From Yponomeuta sedellus (lineage: Eukaryota; Arthropoda; Insecta; Lepidoptera; Yponomeutidae): a stretch of 64,000 nucleotides of DNA. This document shows positions 51,454 through 63,964 of the stretch, piece after piece. The position numbers and the translations under genes are program-made. Each line of letters begins with the position of its first letter. Position 1 is the first letter of the stretch. The DNA lies in NCBI GenBank assembly GCA_934045075.1, contig OW203731.1:16755570-16819569 (forward strand), written 5' to 3'. The notes beneath the pieces were generated by a model, which was not told where the DNA came from, made no database searches, and saw nothing but the letters and a program-made list of their open reading frames with translations.

Positions 51454-52370
51454 ATGTCGAAAGATAATAAAGACACCAACGAAGGTGCAGGTACTAGTGG
51501 TACAACTGCACGCATTCCATTGGAATCCACAACAATTGACATGAATATTCTAATAAAATTCATAAATAAGTTCGACGGTAGCAGGGACAGATTAAGCCCA
51601 TTCTTAAATAACTGCCGCAATGCCATGAATCTCGCAAGTGCCTCTCAACAGGACCTCCTGTTAAAATACATTTTGACTCAAGTCGAAGGCAGAGCTGAAA
51701 CCGCCTGCTCGATCAAGGAGTTTGACAAATGGTCCCAACTCGAAGACTTTCTGAAATCCCAGTTCAGAGAAACCAAACACTACACACATTTGCTTTCTGA
51801 TCTCCAAGATTGTAAACAAAACGTCAACGAAACGGTCAACCAGTTCGCTCTCCGAGTTGAATCTTGCTTGTCAAAGCTACTCAACGAAATCAATATCTCG
51901 ATTCCAACTAAACGCAAACTCAAAATGTTGCGCCGTCTTCATCCAATGCAAATCCCAGGCGCGATCAATTTAATCAATCAGGATTCAGAGATAACAATTA
52001 TCGACAACAGTCTCGCGGTCAACATGGCTCAACAAGCGTGAGGGCGCCTACTTATTATAGGTCAAATTAAGCTCAAACCACTTCGCACCCTCAGCGCTCC
52101 GCCCAATGGAATTCAAACTCTAATGAGGTCATCTGCCGTTATTGCAAAAATGTCGGGCACACTATTGAAAATTGCCGAAAGAGGGAGTACAATAATAACA
52201 GAATGCGCAACTCAGCTAATTCTCAGTCACGTGGCTTTTCCACATCCAACCAAAACCGTTAACGTCAAACCCATAATGTTGAGTTCTATCCCGAAACTAA
52301 AGAGGGTGTCGACGAAGTGGACACCAATAATGAAACATTGAACATGGCTTCGAATTTAAACGAGTAGGTT
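51454..52370 (+). pseudogene. Errantivirus-like gag, broken
   Basis: ATG 51454 opens a 195-codon frame with capsid-like helices ('FINKFDGSRDRLSPFLNNCR', 'LEDFLKSQFRETKHYTHLLS', 'VNQFALRVESCLSKLL'), ending at a stop near 52041. In another frame a CCHC knuckle 'CRYCKNVGHTIENC' lies at ~52132-52173, showing a frameshift between capsid and nucleocapsid parts. The tail to ~52370 matches the left-edge fragment. Confidence 0.75.
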
Positions 52371-52559
52371 TTCCCGGCTTGTACCGCCCGGGAAATAACC
52401 CTCCTAAGTTAAAGCCGGTACCACAAAACCCACTGAATCCTCTGTATCACTAAGAGCCTACGGACAGGGTAACCAGCCCCAAACTCAGTGCTCCAGCGAA
52501 CCTACTAAATCCGCTGTATCTGCAAATTCAAGTATTCAAAATCCAAAATCACGACCCTT

Positions 52560-55500
52560 ACATAATGATATTGAAATCTATGAAATAAACAGCAACACCG
52601 AAAAGGTATTTACCTCACATTAAAATTAAAACATCTGTCAATACTCGCCCACTATCACTGTTAGTCGACACTGGTTCCGCAGTCTGTATAATAAAACAAT
52701 CAAGTATTCAAAATCCCATTGAAATTTAGACAAAATAAAAGGAATCGATAATACTGATACCTACCCCTTTGACGACGTTGGGATCCTCCCAATTAATCCT
52801 GTCAGTTAAATATGAAAATGTCACTTACAAATTCCATATCTCAGATCATAGAAAGAAGTACCATATCATCGACACAATTCAATTAAACTATGACGGCATT
52901 ATCGGAAACGATCTTTTAAAAGACCTTAATTCAAATATCAATTATAAAGAAAATACATTAATAATTGGAAATCACTGTGTCAACATCGAATTCGCCAGGC
53001 CAATTATTATACTCTGTCTCCTCGAAGTGAAACAATAATAGAATGCTCTGTAGCCAATCCGGAGATAAAAGAAGGCCTCATCCTAGATCAACACATTTCT
53101 GAATCTATATTGGTGGCCAACTGTATAAATACAGTAAAAAACAACGACAGAATTAATATATCTGTTGTAAACACATCCGATAAATATTTCAAGCTTAATT
53201 CAGACTTAAGATAAAAAATTGAAGCATTAGACACGCCCAATTCCCAAATCAATCATGTTGATAATAATCAATCGAATTGCCTGCGACGCACAGATCATGT
53301 CCTTAACTTACTCAGAACATCCCATCTAAATGATGAAAAAAAATCCAGCCTCTACGAAGCTTGCACTGATTTCTCTGAAATGTTCCACCTACCTGGTGAA
53401 CAATTATCTTCTTCCTCAGCCATTAAAGATAAAATTAAAACAACTAGTGAACAACCAATCCATGCAAAATCATACAGATTCCCTGAAGTCTACAAAACAG
53501 AAGTAGAGGCTCAAATGAATAAAATGATAAATGAAAATATAATAAAACCATCTACATCCCCATGGTCCGCCCCCATATGGATCGTACCTAAGAAGCTAGA
53601 CGCTTCGGGACAGCGCAAGTGGAGAGTCGTTATCGACTACCGAAAACTAAATGACGTTACCATCGGAGACTCATATCTTATTCCAAATATCTCCGAAATT
53701 CTCGATCAACTTGGTAAAAGAAAATTATATTTTACGACACTAGACTAAGCTAAGGCTTCCGGATTCCATCAGATCGAAATGTCCCAAGAAGACTCTCCCA
53801 AAACAGCCTTTTCTGTACCACAAGGTCATAACGAATTCAACCAAATGCCCTTCGGCCCAAAAAATGCGCCTTCGACTTTCCAACGTCTAATGAACTCAGC
53901 TTTGTCCGGCCTCCAAGGAATCAAATGCTTAGTCTACCTTGATGACATTGTCATATATTTCTATGACCTACCTTCTCACGTCAAAGACCTAATTGACGTA
54001 TTCAAAAGACTCCGCCACTTTAATTTGAAACTTCAGCCGGACAAGTGTGAGTTCATGAGAAAACAAGTTTCTTACTTAGGGCACCTCTTTACTGATAAAG
54101 GTGTCAAACCGAATCCTGACAAGATAAAATCTATAGAAGAGTTCCCAACTCCAAAATCCCCGAAAGATATTAAATCCTTCCTAGGCCTTGTCTCGTACTA
54201 TCTTAGATTCATCCCAGATTTTTCTAAGCTCGCAAAACCACTAACGGCCCTTTTACAAAAAGACACAGTTTTCTCATGGCAAAATAAACAACAAACCGCC
54301 ATTGAAATCCTCATATCGAAACTTATTTCAGCACCCTTATTGATTTACCCCGATTTTACTAAACCGTTTGTGCTCACTACCGATGCCTCGAACTACGCTT
54401 TAAGTGCTATTCTCTCCCAATGCGAGGTAGGTAAAGACAACCCAATTGCATATTCCTCGAGAACCTTAAACAAGTCTGAGTGTAATTATAGCACTACAGA
54501 AAGGGAACTGCTGGCTATCATGTTTGGTTGCAAAACCTTCCGCCTCTACCTCTATGGGCGAAAATTCCAAATTATCACTGATCACCGTCCCCTGAAATGG
54601 TTGTTCAACCATTTTGATCCTAGTAGTAAGTTCCAAAGGTGGAGACTGAAGCTCGAAGATTATGAATACGAAATTAATATCGAAAGGGTAAACTCAATGC
54701 CGCAGCAGTTGCGCTTTCAAGATACCCCTTACATCCAGTAGATATCAATGAACCAACCCCTTCTACTTCTCAACAAAATGATGAAGTACCGGTTGACTTA
54801 CCAAGTCCGCCCAGGTCCTGCGACCTTGATTTACCAACTGTAGACCCGCAAAGTGATGACTCTGAACTCCCTAATAATCCTTTCAATCCACAAGAGAACC
54901 CTCCGAATCTACCTCTAGACCCACTGGCATCCCTGGAAACAATGGATCACTCTCATTCCAAATGTCTAAAGACAACAGCACAAAATAACTTTGTCTCTAA
55001 TGCCCAAATCAACGAAAGTAAAAAGCACCAACACCAATCCAATTGCTGCGCATGTGGGCTCCTCGCGAATGCTTAAACGAATTAAAGAGAAATATTGTTG
55101 GAAAAATATGCGAAGCGATATTGAAGCTTATGTAAAGAAATGCTCTTTGTGCCAAACTAACAAAGCACTGCGATAAACTAATCGAGCACCCATGGAAATC
55201 ACTACTACCTCCACGCGCCCATTTGAACGCCTATCCCTCGATGTAGTTGGACCTCTTCCTGACGCCGAAAGCTCTAAACTTAAATGCATACTTACCTTGC
55301 AAGACGACTTCACTAAATTTTCAGTGGCTTACCCAATTTCCAACTAGTCAGCTGAGGAAACCGGCTCCTGTTTTCTACACTTCATATCCATTTTTGGTAT
55401 TCCCAAATTGATATTAACAGATCAAGGTAGTAACTTCACATCTGAACTCTTTAAACAGACCTGCAATTTTCTGAAAATAAAAAATTCATGGTCCTCGCCG

Positions 55501-56023
55501 TATCATCCCCTAACACAAGGCGCGTAAGAAAGGAGCCACTCAACATTAAAATAATACTTAAAATCTTACGTTAATGACAATCAGAACGATTGGCCTCGTT
55601 ATGTGTATACCGCCATGTTAGCTTATAACACTAACATCCATTGTAAAATTAACTACACCCCGTATGAACTCTTATATGGCCATAAAGCATTCATTCCTGA
55701 CAGCATATAATGATATGAGCAAGGCTGCTACTTACCACGATTACGTCAAATTACTTCAACACCGTCTAAGATACTCGCGAGACGCAGCACTTGCTAATAT
55801 ACAAAGATCAAAAGAAATGTACTATGATAGAAGAACACGCGGTATTTCATACAAATCAGGAGACTTTGTCTACCTCAAAAACCACTTGAGATTAAGGAAG
55901 GCCCTTTCTCCAGTGTGGAAAGGTCCTTATAAAATAATACAAGTTCATGGTAACAATACCCTCACTCTTTTAATTAACCGACGTCATGTAAAACATCATT
56001 TTGATGAAGTTAAACCGGCTTAA
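52560..56023 (+). pseudogene. Errantivirus-like pol (PR-RT-RH-IN), several stops
   Basis: The protease has 'LLVDTGSAVCII' (~52657). RT starts near 53450; it has 'YFTTLD' followed directly by a TAA (53746-53748), then 'FSVPQGHNEFNQMPFGPKNA' and catalytic 'YLDDIVIY' (~53935). RNase H runs to ~54700 ('TTDASNYALSAILSQ', 'ITDHRPLKWLF'). The integrase zinc region is partial ('CSLCQTNKA'). The core has 'LSLDVVGPLP' (55240) and 'LTDQGSNFTS' (~55417) with additional stops around 55345 and 55527, and a GPY/F end ('VWKGPYKIIQVHG'). A frameshift occurs near 55690. Confidence 0.85.
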
Positions 56024-56047
56024 CATATCTCGCTTTAACATTTCAGA

Positions 56048-56224
56048 ATGATCCTGTTAACGACTCCAGCACTAGGCACACAAGACTTCATTCAACCAAT
56101 AACAAATATCCTTGGTATTTATTTTGATCCAATTAGCACTGCTAAACTAATCAATGGCCAACTCCAAGTAGTTGTTCCTGTAGATATAACGTTTATTAAG
56201 CTTCACATCAAAAACATTAATAGT
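56048..56224 (+). pseudogene. Env-like gene, 5' piece before the BEL/Pao insertion
   Basis: Short open frame from ATG 56048, directly after pol, ending at the ATAGT duplication (56220-56224). Reading resumes at 62426, after the younger BEL/Pao element, in a compatible frame. Described only as a disrupted envelope remnant. Confidence 0.65.
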
Positions 56225-56521
56225 TGTTAACGCCATCTATCGAAGCTAGCCAGAACTTCAGAGAACATCAAAATACAGTCAGTCGATATCGAGCTATCGA
56301 AGGTCTTCCGGAGCGCACCGTAAGATGGCGCTGTATCTCATGAATAAAAGCCGCCTGCATGTAAGAGCGGCCCTCTCTCGTCTTTTCGACATGTACCATC
56401 ATCATTGTGCATATACCTGTATCTTATTATTATATTGAATAAAACGCTACACACCGAAGAAATTAAAAACTACTCATTGAAATACAAAGCAGTCAACCCA
56501 AGCAGAGCCTAGAATCAAACA
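56225..56521 (+). repeat. 5' LTR of the young BEL/Pao element
   Basis: Starts TGTTAACGCC, ends AATCAAACA. AATAAA near 56438. Differs from the 3' copy by two single changes in the first quarter and two adjacent-region changes near the end. Confidence 0.96.
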
Positions 56522-56804
56522 TTTGGACCATCCTCGCCGGATAACTTGGATTGAAAGCCACGCCTTTGGAGCCGCCATCAGAAAAAGGGTGACAGTATCC
56601 ATCTTTCCTATCCCGTCCCCCTTCGGTTTCAATTCTGTGCTAAAGCCGTATCTATTTATCAGTGTGCAGGTATATCGTCGATTGTGCTTAGACGGGTGCA
56701 GAGCAAATCGTCTACGAGACGGGCGTTGGTGCGCATTACATCACCACGCCACGTGTCGGTTTTTAAGAACCGTGAGTACCTTTGTCTTTCTATAGTTTGC
56801 CAAA

Positions 56805-59281
56805 ATGAACCGTGATTTAGAGTCTGCAGAAGCAGCGCAGCCAGTTAGTAGTCAAATACGTGATTTGAACAAATTTGAAACGATTTGAAACGTGGTGCAG
56901 TTAGGGGTAGATTGACGCTCTTTTCAAAATTCTTGGCCTCTATTGAGCATATAGAAATATCAGAGAGGCAGTTGTTAGAGCTGAAGTTACGTAGGCAGTC
57001 TGCTACAGCCTTCATAACGGAATTTAATAAGTATCAAAACGCTCTTGAGTTATTGACACCTGAGTCAACTCAGTTGCTGGAGCAGAGAGAGCTTTTTGAG
57101 GATGCTTACTTCTCAGCTTTAGCATACGCTGACTATTTATTGGAGAAAAGTGCAAAAGAAACTCGTGACGTGTCCAAGTGTAACTCAAATTCGTTGATCA
57201 AGTTACCAACCATTACCCTACCTACATTTGACGGTAGTTATGATAATTGGTTGGAATTCAGGGACACTTATCTATCAATGATCCATAACTGTAACAACCT
57301 GGATAGTATTCAGAAGTTCCACTATTTGCGCTCTGCTCTTACCGGTAGTGCATTACAGGTAATAAAAGCGCTTGAATTTTCAGCGGCTAACTACATAATA
57401 GCTTGGGATTTGCTTGAAAATAGGTATAACAATACGTGCTTGTTGATCCATAATCATGTCAAAGCTCTCTTTTCGATGCAGTCAAATGCGAAGGAGTCGC
57501 CGGTTCAGATTAGAAGACTCATAGACCATGTTTTAAAGAATTTGCGCTCTTTAAAAATGCTAGGAGAACCCACTGAATCGTGGGACACTTTTGTCATATA
57601 TATGATTCTCTCTAAATTAGATTATAATACTGAAAAGGATTGGGAGCAGTACAAAATGACCATTTCTAGATCTAAACAAAAGCTTTCATTGCAGGATCTC
57701 ATTGATTTTCTCAAACAAAAGGCCGATATGCTAGAAATGATTAAAGTTACTAATTCATCGAGCTCTCATCCCAAGGTTAATCAAGAGCAACCTAAAAAAT
57801 CTGTGCATAAAATTAACAGTCTTATAGTTACAAAAAATAATAAATTTGCTAAACGTCGCGTTTGCAAAATGTGCAGCCAAAATCATTCGCTTTATTCGTG
57901 CAAAGCATTTTTGGATTTATCAGAGCAAGATAAAATACAGCTTGTAGAAAGCAAAAACTTGTGCAAAAACTGCTTGCGTGAGGGTCACATTGCCACCGAT
58001 TGTCACTTTGGGCCGTGCAGACAATGTAACCGCAAACATAATAGCGTGTTACAGGGTGAATGCAGTAAGAATAGCGCATTAATATCTATTCCTACTCAGC
58101 AGCCATCATTGGAGCAAACTGATCCACAAGCAACTAGTACAACATTGCATACTTCCGCGCAGGAGCCGTTTGTAATGCAAAAAACTAATAAAAAACCGAA
58201 CTTTCAAAATAAATGCGCACTAGAGCCCGTTCTGCTCCCAACTGCCTTGGTAGAAGTGCTGGGAAGCGACGGCATTTATTACAAAGCTCGAGCATTATTA
58301 GACAGCGGAAGCCAGCATTGTATTATCACCAGAGCTTTATGTAAAAAGGTTGACGCGCTGCCTATACAGTCCACTTATCAAATCGCTGGTGTGGGTCAAT
58401 CTGTAATGCAGTCTACCCACACTTGCGAAATTCAGCTAAGATCGTTAATCGGAGATTATAAAAATAAAATAATTTGCTTAATTTTGCCTAATATAACGTC
58501 AACATTGCCATCGATAGGTATCGACCCTAAATCAATTGTTTTTCCAGAAAACGTTGTACTCGCCGACCCATGCTTTGGCATACCAGGTCAAATAGATATT
58601 TTGATCGGAGCTAATTATTTCTGGGATCTACTACTTACGGGTTATATTCGCCCAGCAAAAGGGCTGTGCTTGCAAGAAACGAAGTTAGGCTGGATCGTAT
58701 CCGGACCTATTAGCAAAAATTATTTGCGCGTGAAACAATCACACTGTAATTTCGTTCAATCCTGTGCTTTAGATGATCAGCTGAAGAAATTCTGGGAGAT
58801 AGAGGAGTTACCCAAGTCAGGTGTCAGTCAATATTCCCTTGAGGAACGTGCTTGCGAAGATTTATTCATGTCAACTCATGAAAGAACTAAAGACGGTAGA
58901 TTTTCAGTTCGCATTCCATTAAAAGAATCAGCTGACTTGTTAGGCGGTAGCTATCATACCGCGCAAGACCGGTTCTTGTCACTCGAGCGTAAGCTAGATC
59001 GGTCGCCGCAATATAAAGAGATGTATACTGAGTTTATGCAGGAGTATTTAAGCCTGGGACACATGACGCGAGTTGAGCAATTTGACTCGCCACATTATTT
59101 CTTACCCCATCACGGCGTTTTTCGGGAAACCAGTGTTACAACCAAATTGCGTGTGGTATTTAATGCTAGCCAAAAGTCGTCATCTGGAAAGTCTCTGAAT
59201 GACATTGAGATGGCTGGGCCCCCACTCCAAAATGATCTTTTTGCAATTTTGTATTACATATCGATATGTCGCGTGCTCTGA
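56805..59281 (+). pseudogene. BEL/Pao gag-protease-start of RT, frameshifted
   Basis: ATG 56805 opens gag, but a 10-bp tandem repeat (tttgaaacga, 56866-56885) shifts the frame after ~25 codons. The long frame then runs to 59281. It has gag helices ('LPTFDGSYDNWLEFRDTYLS', 'FHYLRSALTGSALQVIKAL'), Cys/His knuckles ('CKMCSQNHSLYSC', 'CKNCLREGHIATDC'), an aspartic protease ('ALLDSGSQHCIITRAL', ~58290) and the RT N-terminus ('TKLRVVFNASQKSSSGKSLN', ~59140). A second shift near 59250 ends it. Confidence 0.9.
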
Positions 59282-62096
59282 CATCGAGAAGTTCTTTAGA
59301 CAGATTCTCATTCAAGAAGATCAAAGAAATCTTCAATTAATTCTGTGGCGCGAAAAATCATCCGACCCGCTCAGTGTGTACCAGCTTAACACGATTACAT
59401 ACGGCACAGCGTCCGCCCCTTATCTTAGTATCAGGTGTGATATGAATCAATCTCAGAGATAATTTTTAATGATTTCTATGTTGACGACTTTATAGCAGGT
59501 GCAGATTGTAAAGTGAAATTAACTGAGATTTGCAAAAAGGTCACGGATGTTTGTCTGTCCGGATGCTTTCCCCTACGGAAATGGATTTTTAATTCTCCTG
59601 ATCTTGTACCAGAAGTAGTAAGAGAAGACGGACAAACAAAATATTTGTCGTTAGGTGAAAACTGTTCGAGCAAAACGTTAGGTCTAGGTTGGCATAATTA
59701 TTCTGACGAATTGCATTTTACCTCAAAGGTAAACCAACAAGATTCCAAAGTCACAAAAAGACAAATATTGTCTGTTGTGTCTCAAATTTATGACCCTATT
59801 GGTCTACTTAGCCCTGCAATATTTAGTGCTAAGATTTTATTGCAGAAACTTTGGCTTTGTAAAGTTGGCTGGGACGATTCTTTACCACAAGAAATAGTGC
59901 TGTGCTGGGTAAAGTTCATCGACTCCTTATCCAATTTACCTAAAATACGTATACCTAGACACGTAATCGGTCAAAATCCCGAGAGCATTGAATTACATAT
60001 TTTCACAGATGCGAGCGAAGCCGCGTACGGAGCTTGTGCTTATATTCGTACAATTTGTTCGAACGGCGAAATTGTCATAAATCTTTTGTGCTCAAAGACG
60101 CGCGTCGCACCGATCAAACCGGTCAGTGTGCCTCGGCTTGAGTTATGCGGTGTACTCATAGGAGCGAAATTAAAAGAAAAAATTGTAAATTCATTGCCCG
60201 TTGAGTTTACCAAAGTATTTTTCTGGACAGATTCTACTATTGTGCTGGGATGGCTACGAATGTCGCCACATTTATTAAAAACCTTTGTGCAAAATCGGAT
60301 TGTCGAGATAAATGAGCTTGCAGGCTCTAATGCTACTTTCTTGCATATTAGTGGAAAAACAAATCCAGCCGACATCTTATCGCGCGGTATTTGTTTAGAT
60401 GAGCTGTCCGAGTGTGACCTTTGGTGGCATGGGCCGTTATTTTTACGAAATTATGAATGGTTAAGCGATATTAATATTCCTATCAGTTCGTCTGATTTGC
60501 CTAAAGTTAAGTCGAAATTCGATGAAAAAATTGCGCTAACAGTCACCTTAGCACCTCAGTCGGACAGCACCCAATTGGACACTTAACTTTAATAGATTTT
60601 CTTCATGGAAAAAAGTTCAACGCGTTGTTGCCTATATGTTGCGTTTTCTAAACAATGTGCGTTCAAAACAAACCAATTCTGAGAAATTAAATGGTGCTTT
60701 GTCAATGAAAGAAATTGACAACTCAATTTTGTTTATCACTAGAATAGTGCAACTGCAATTTTCCCAATTGAATACAATTGTTTATTGAATAAATTGCCAT
60801 TAAAATCATTTCGTAACCTATCAAGTCTTAATGTTTTTATGGACGAGAAACCAATTATTAGAGTTGGAGGCAGACTAGTTAACTCGCCCGACTTTTCCTA
60901 TAGCAAGAAACATCCTGTTTTAATTTGTGCAAAACATTACATAACTCAACTTATTTTTCGGCAGCTACACAATGACCTTTTCCATGCTGGACCCCAGCTG
61001 CTGCTGTCGCATATCAGGGACAGCTGGTGGCCTCTGGGCGGAAGAAATTTAGCAAAAAAGACAGTGCGACTTTGTATTAAGTGTGTCCGCATGTCAGGTA
61101 AAGTTTACCAACCTATTTTGGGGAATTTACCTAGCGAGCGCTTACAGTCAGGTTTTCCTTTTATAATCAGTGGAGTAGACTATGCAGGTCCCTTATATAT
61201 GCTAAATAGAAAAGGTAAAGGATCAAGGTTAGAGAAGTGTTATCTGTGCCTCTTTATTTGTTTTGCCACACGAGCTTTGCATCTGGAACTATTCACCAGT
61301 TTAACTTCAGAAGGTTACATGTTAGCCCTGAAAAGATTTATATCACGTAGAGGAAAACCTCTAAAAATATTTTCAGATAATGGCCGAAATTTCGAGGGAG
61401 CTACGCGAGAATTTCGAGAATTTTTACATAATGAGCGAGAATCTATCGTTAGCCGTGCTGCTGATAATCAAATAGATTTTAATTTCATACCACCTTACGC
61501 ACCTCATTTTGGCGGACTGTGGGAGGCAGGGGTCAAATCCTGAAAACATCACATTACACGCGCAGTAGGAAATGCTAAGCTTACATACGAGGAGCTCAGT
61601 ACGGTTTTAGCACCCAATGTCCTCAGACCCCAGCGACTTGTCATCGCTGACGCCGGCGCACTTCATCCTGGGACGGCCGTTGACCTCTCCTGCCTGCGAT
61701 GACGTCACGAGCGCTGCCATTCACACACTCAGCCGCTACCAAAACACCGAGCTAATCAGGCAGCAGTTTTGGAAGAGATGGTCCAAAGAATACATCTTAG
61801 AGCTCCAGCGACGTGTGAAGTGGAAATCGAACCACGGTGACATTCAAGCGAATACTATGGTTCTCATCAAAGAAGACAATACGCCCCTGTTAAAATGGTG
61901 CTTGGGGAGAGTTGTGTCTGTTTTCCCAGGTCAAGACGGAATCTCAAGAGTCGCCAGTCTCCGCACGGCCACCGGCATCAAGCAGAGGGTATTCTCAAAG
62001 CTCTGCCCTCTTCCAGTCTCCGTGCCAGAAGTCGAGCCAAGCTGTGGGGATCAGCAACCAGCATCCAGTCCGTCATCAGCCAACCAGTCCAGTTGA
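59250..62096 (+). pseudogene. BEL/Pao RT-RNase H-integrase, multiple frame breaks
   Basis: RT continues in another frame from ~59250 ('CSDIEKFFRQILI'), loses sequence near 59435-59460, then shows the catalytic 'FYVDDFIAGAD' (~59474). RNase H ('IFTDASEAAYGACAYI', 'VFFWTDSTIVLGWLRM', 'TNPADILSRG') lies at ~60000-60400 and the frame stops at 60584-60586. The integrase begins near 60785 with H-H-C-C ('HNDLFHAGPQLLL...CIKCVRM'), 'GVDYAGPL', 'FSDNGRNFEGA' and 'HFGGLWEAGVKS', where a TGA (61541-61543) and then a frameshift interrupt it. The C-terminal part runs 61617-62096. Confidence 0.9.
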
Positions 62097-62123
62097 GAGT
62101 CAAACCTCTCAACGCGGGGAGTA

Positions 62124-62420
62124 TGTTAACGCCATCTATCGAAGCTAGCCAGAACTTCAGAGAACATCAAGATACAGGCAGTCGATATCGAGCTATCGAA
62201 GGTCTTCCGGAGCGCACCGTAAGATGGCGCTGTATCTCATGAATAAAAGCCGCCTGCATGTAAGAGCGGCCCTCTCTCGTCTTTTCGACATGTACCATCA
62301 TCATTGTGCATATACCTGTATCTTATTATTATATTGAATAAAACGCTACACACCGAAGAAATTAAAAACTTTTCATTGAAATACAAAGCAGTCAACCCAA
62401 GCAGAGCCTAGAATCAAACA
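62124..62420 (+). repeat. 3' LTR of the young BEL/Pao element
   Basis: 297 bp, TGTTAACGCC to AATCAAACA; followed by the ATAGT duplication. Confidence 0.96.
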
Positions 62421-62425
62421 ATAGT

Positions 62426-63964
62426 ATATTTGGAACTGTTAGATATTTATGCCAACAAAACGAAGCACTCGATGATGTTAAGTGCCACAATTATGATTCA
62501 ACCAATGAAATCACTTTATGATGACATCATTAGAGATTATAATTCCATATCCCATCTAATACCATAAAAATCCAAGCGATCTGCTTGGTTCTCTGGAGTC
62601 AGTACTGTTTTTAAACATATATTTGGTACAATGGATGAAAACGACGCAACAACATTTAATAAAATCATTCAAAATATACAATCAAGTGAAAAAGATTCGG
62701 CAAACCTGGTAAAACAAAACATTATTTTGTCTAACGAAGCAATCTCTAAATACAATGAAATTTTTCAAATTATAAATAATTATGAAATGCAACTAAACGA
62801 CGCCGTTGAAAAACTATCATTATCAATGAAAAATGTTTCAGTGACACTAAATCATGTAAATTTTAGGAATAAAATTAAAAATGTGCTTAATATTTTACAG
62901 TCTGCGTTGTTGACGTTTTCATTAAAATTAGAATATTTGATAAACTCTATCCTGCTTGCAAAGAGTAATATTTTGCACCCATCTATTATAACTCCAAAAC
63001 AAGTCTTTAATGACATTAATGTAAATATTAGATATTATGCCTAGTTTTAAGGAGTTTCCTGTAACATTAGATATCAACAATTTACATTAAATAATTAATA
63101 TGTCTAAGTTACTTTGTTGTTCTATAGAAACTAAAATTGTATTTGTCCTGAAAATTCCACTTACACGTCACACAATATTTAACGTTTACAAAATTGTACC
63201 CGTTCCAGTACCACATGACAACGACGCTCCGAATTTTTTTGCAATGATTATACCTGACAATAAATTCATAGAAATGAGCGATGACAAAACTCTTTATTTT
63301 GAATTAAACGATTTACTACCTTCTAAACATGTAACGCAACAATTGCTATTATATAAACAAAATATCGTCCACTCATCAGTTTCTAACCCCAGCTGTGAAA
63401 CCGAGATTATGACGAAAGCTGTATCAAAATTGCCAGAACAATGCGAGACTAAATTTATATACGGTAAAATCAGTATCTGGCAACCGCTACAACAGAACAT
63501 CTGGATATTCATTCAGTCAGAAACTACGAAACTTGTTATCAAATTTAACTATTAAAGTAAATAAAGTTAATTCTGATTTCAATCTGATAAAGGACACATG
63601 TTGCGATGTAACCAAACTCAAACAGTTAAATTTTAATAATATTGTACTGGAAAAACCTAACATAAATTTAGAAAATTTTGATAAACTTAAAACTATGTCA
63701 TCGGAATTGGAAAAGGACTTAGATAAGACTATTGATAAGATAAGTAATGATTTAATAAGGAACCATGTAAGTTTTCCTATATTAACTAGAGTTTTAACCA
63801 TTTTATTTGTATGTTCTATATGTTATTACCTTTATAAAAGGTTAAATTTAAAGAAGTACATTGCTAAGAGACCACAGCTTCAGAACCAAGGTCAACCAGG
63901 TGACCAAGAACTTGATAACCTGAATGTAGAAGCTGCTCAACCACCGCAACTTAAAATGAATTGA
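62426..63964 (+). pseudogene. Env-like gene, main part (F-type envelope remnant, broken)
   Basis: After the duplication the env frame continues, then breaks. Open pieces lie at 62631-63044, 63100-63555 and 63533-63964 in different frames, with stops between. Features typical of the baculovirus-F-like envelopes of insect errantiviruses are visible: a basic cleavage-like motif followed by an aromatic hydrophobic stretch near 62565-62600, a helical Asn/Ser-rich region after it, and a membrane-spanning segment near 63775-63845 with a basic tail. The breaks mean no envelope can be made. Details are deliberately limited to description. Confidence 0.72.

Larger units (their letters stand above)
56225..62420 (+). 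mobile_element. Young BEL/Pao LTR retrotransposon inserted in the env-like gene
   Basis: Two 297-bp LTRs (56225-56521 and 62124-62420) differ at four positions. ATAGT flanks both sides (56220-56224 and 62421-62425). The element is 6.2 kb with BEL/Pao gag-pol in the usual order. Same orientation as the errantivirus-like host element. Confidence 0.96.
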
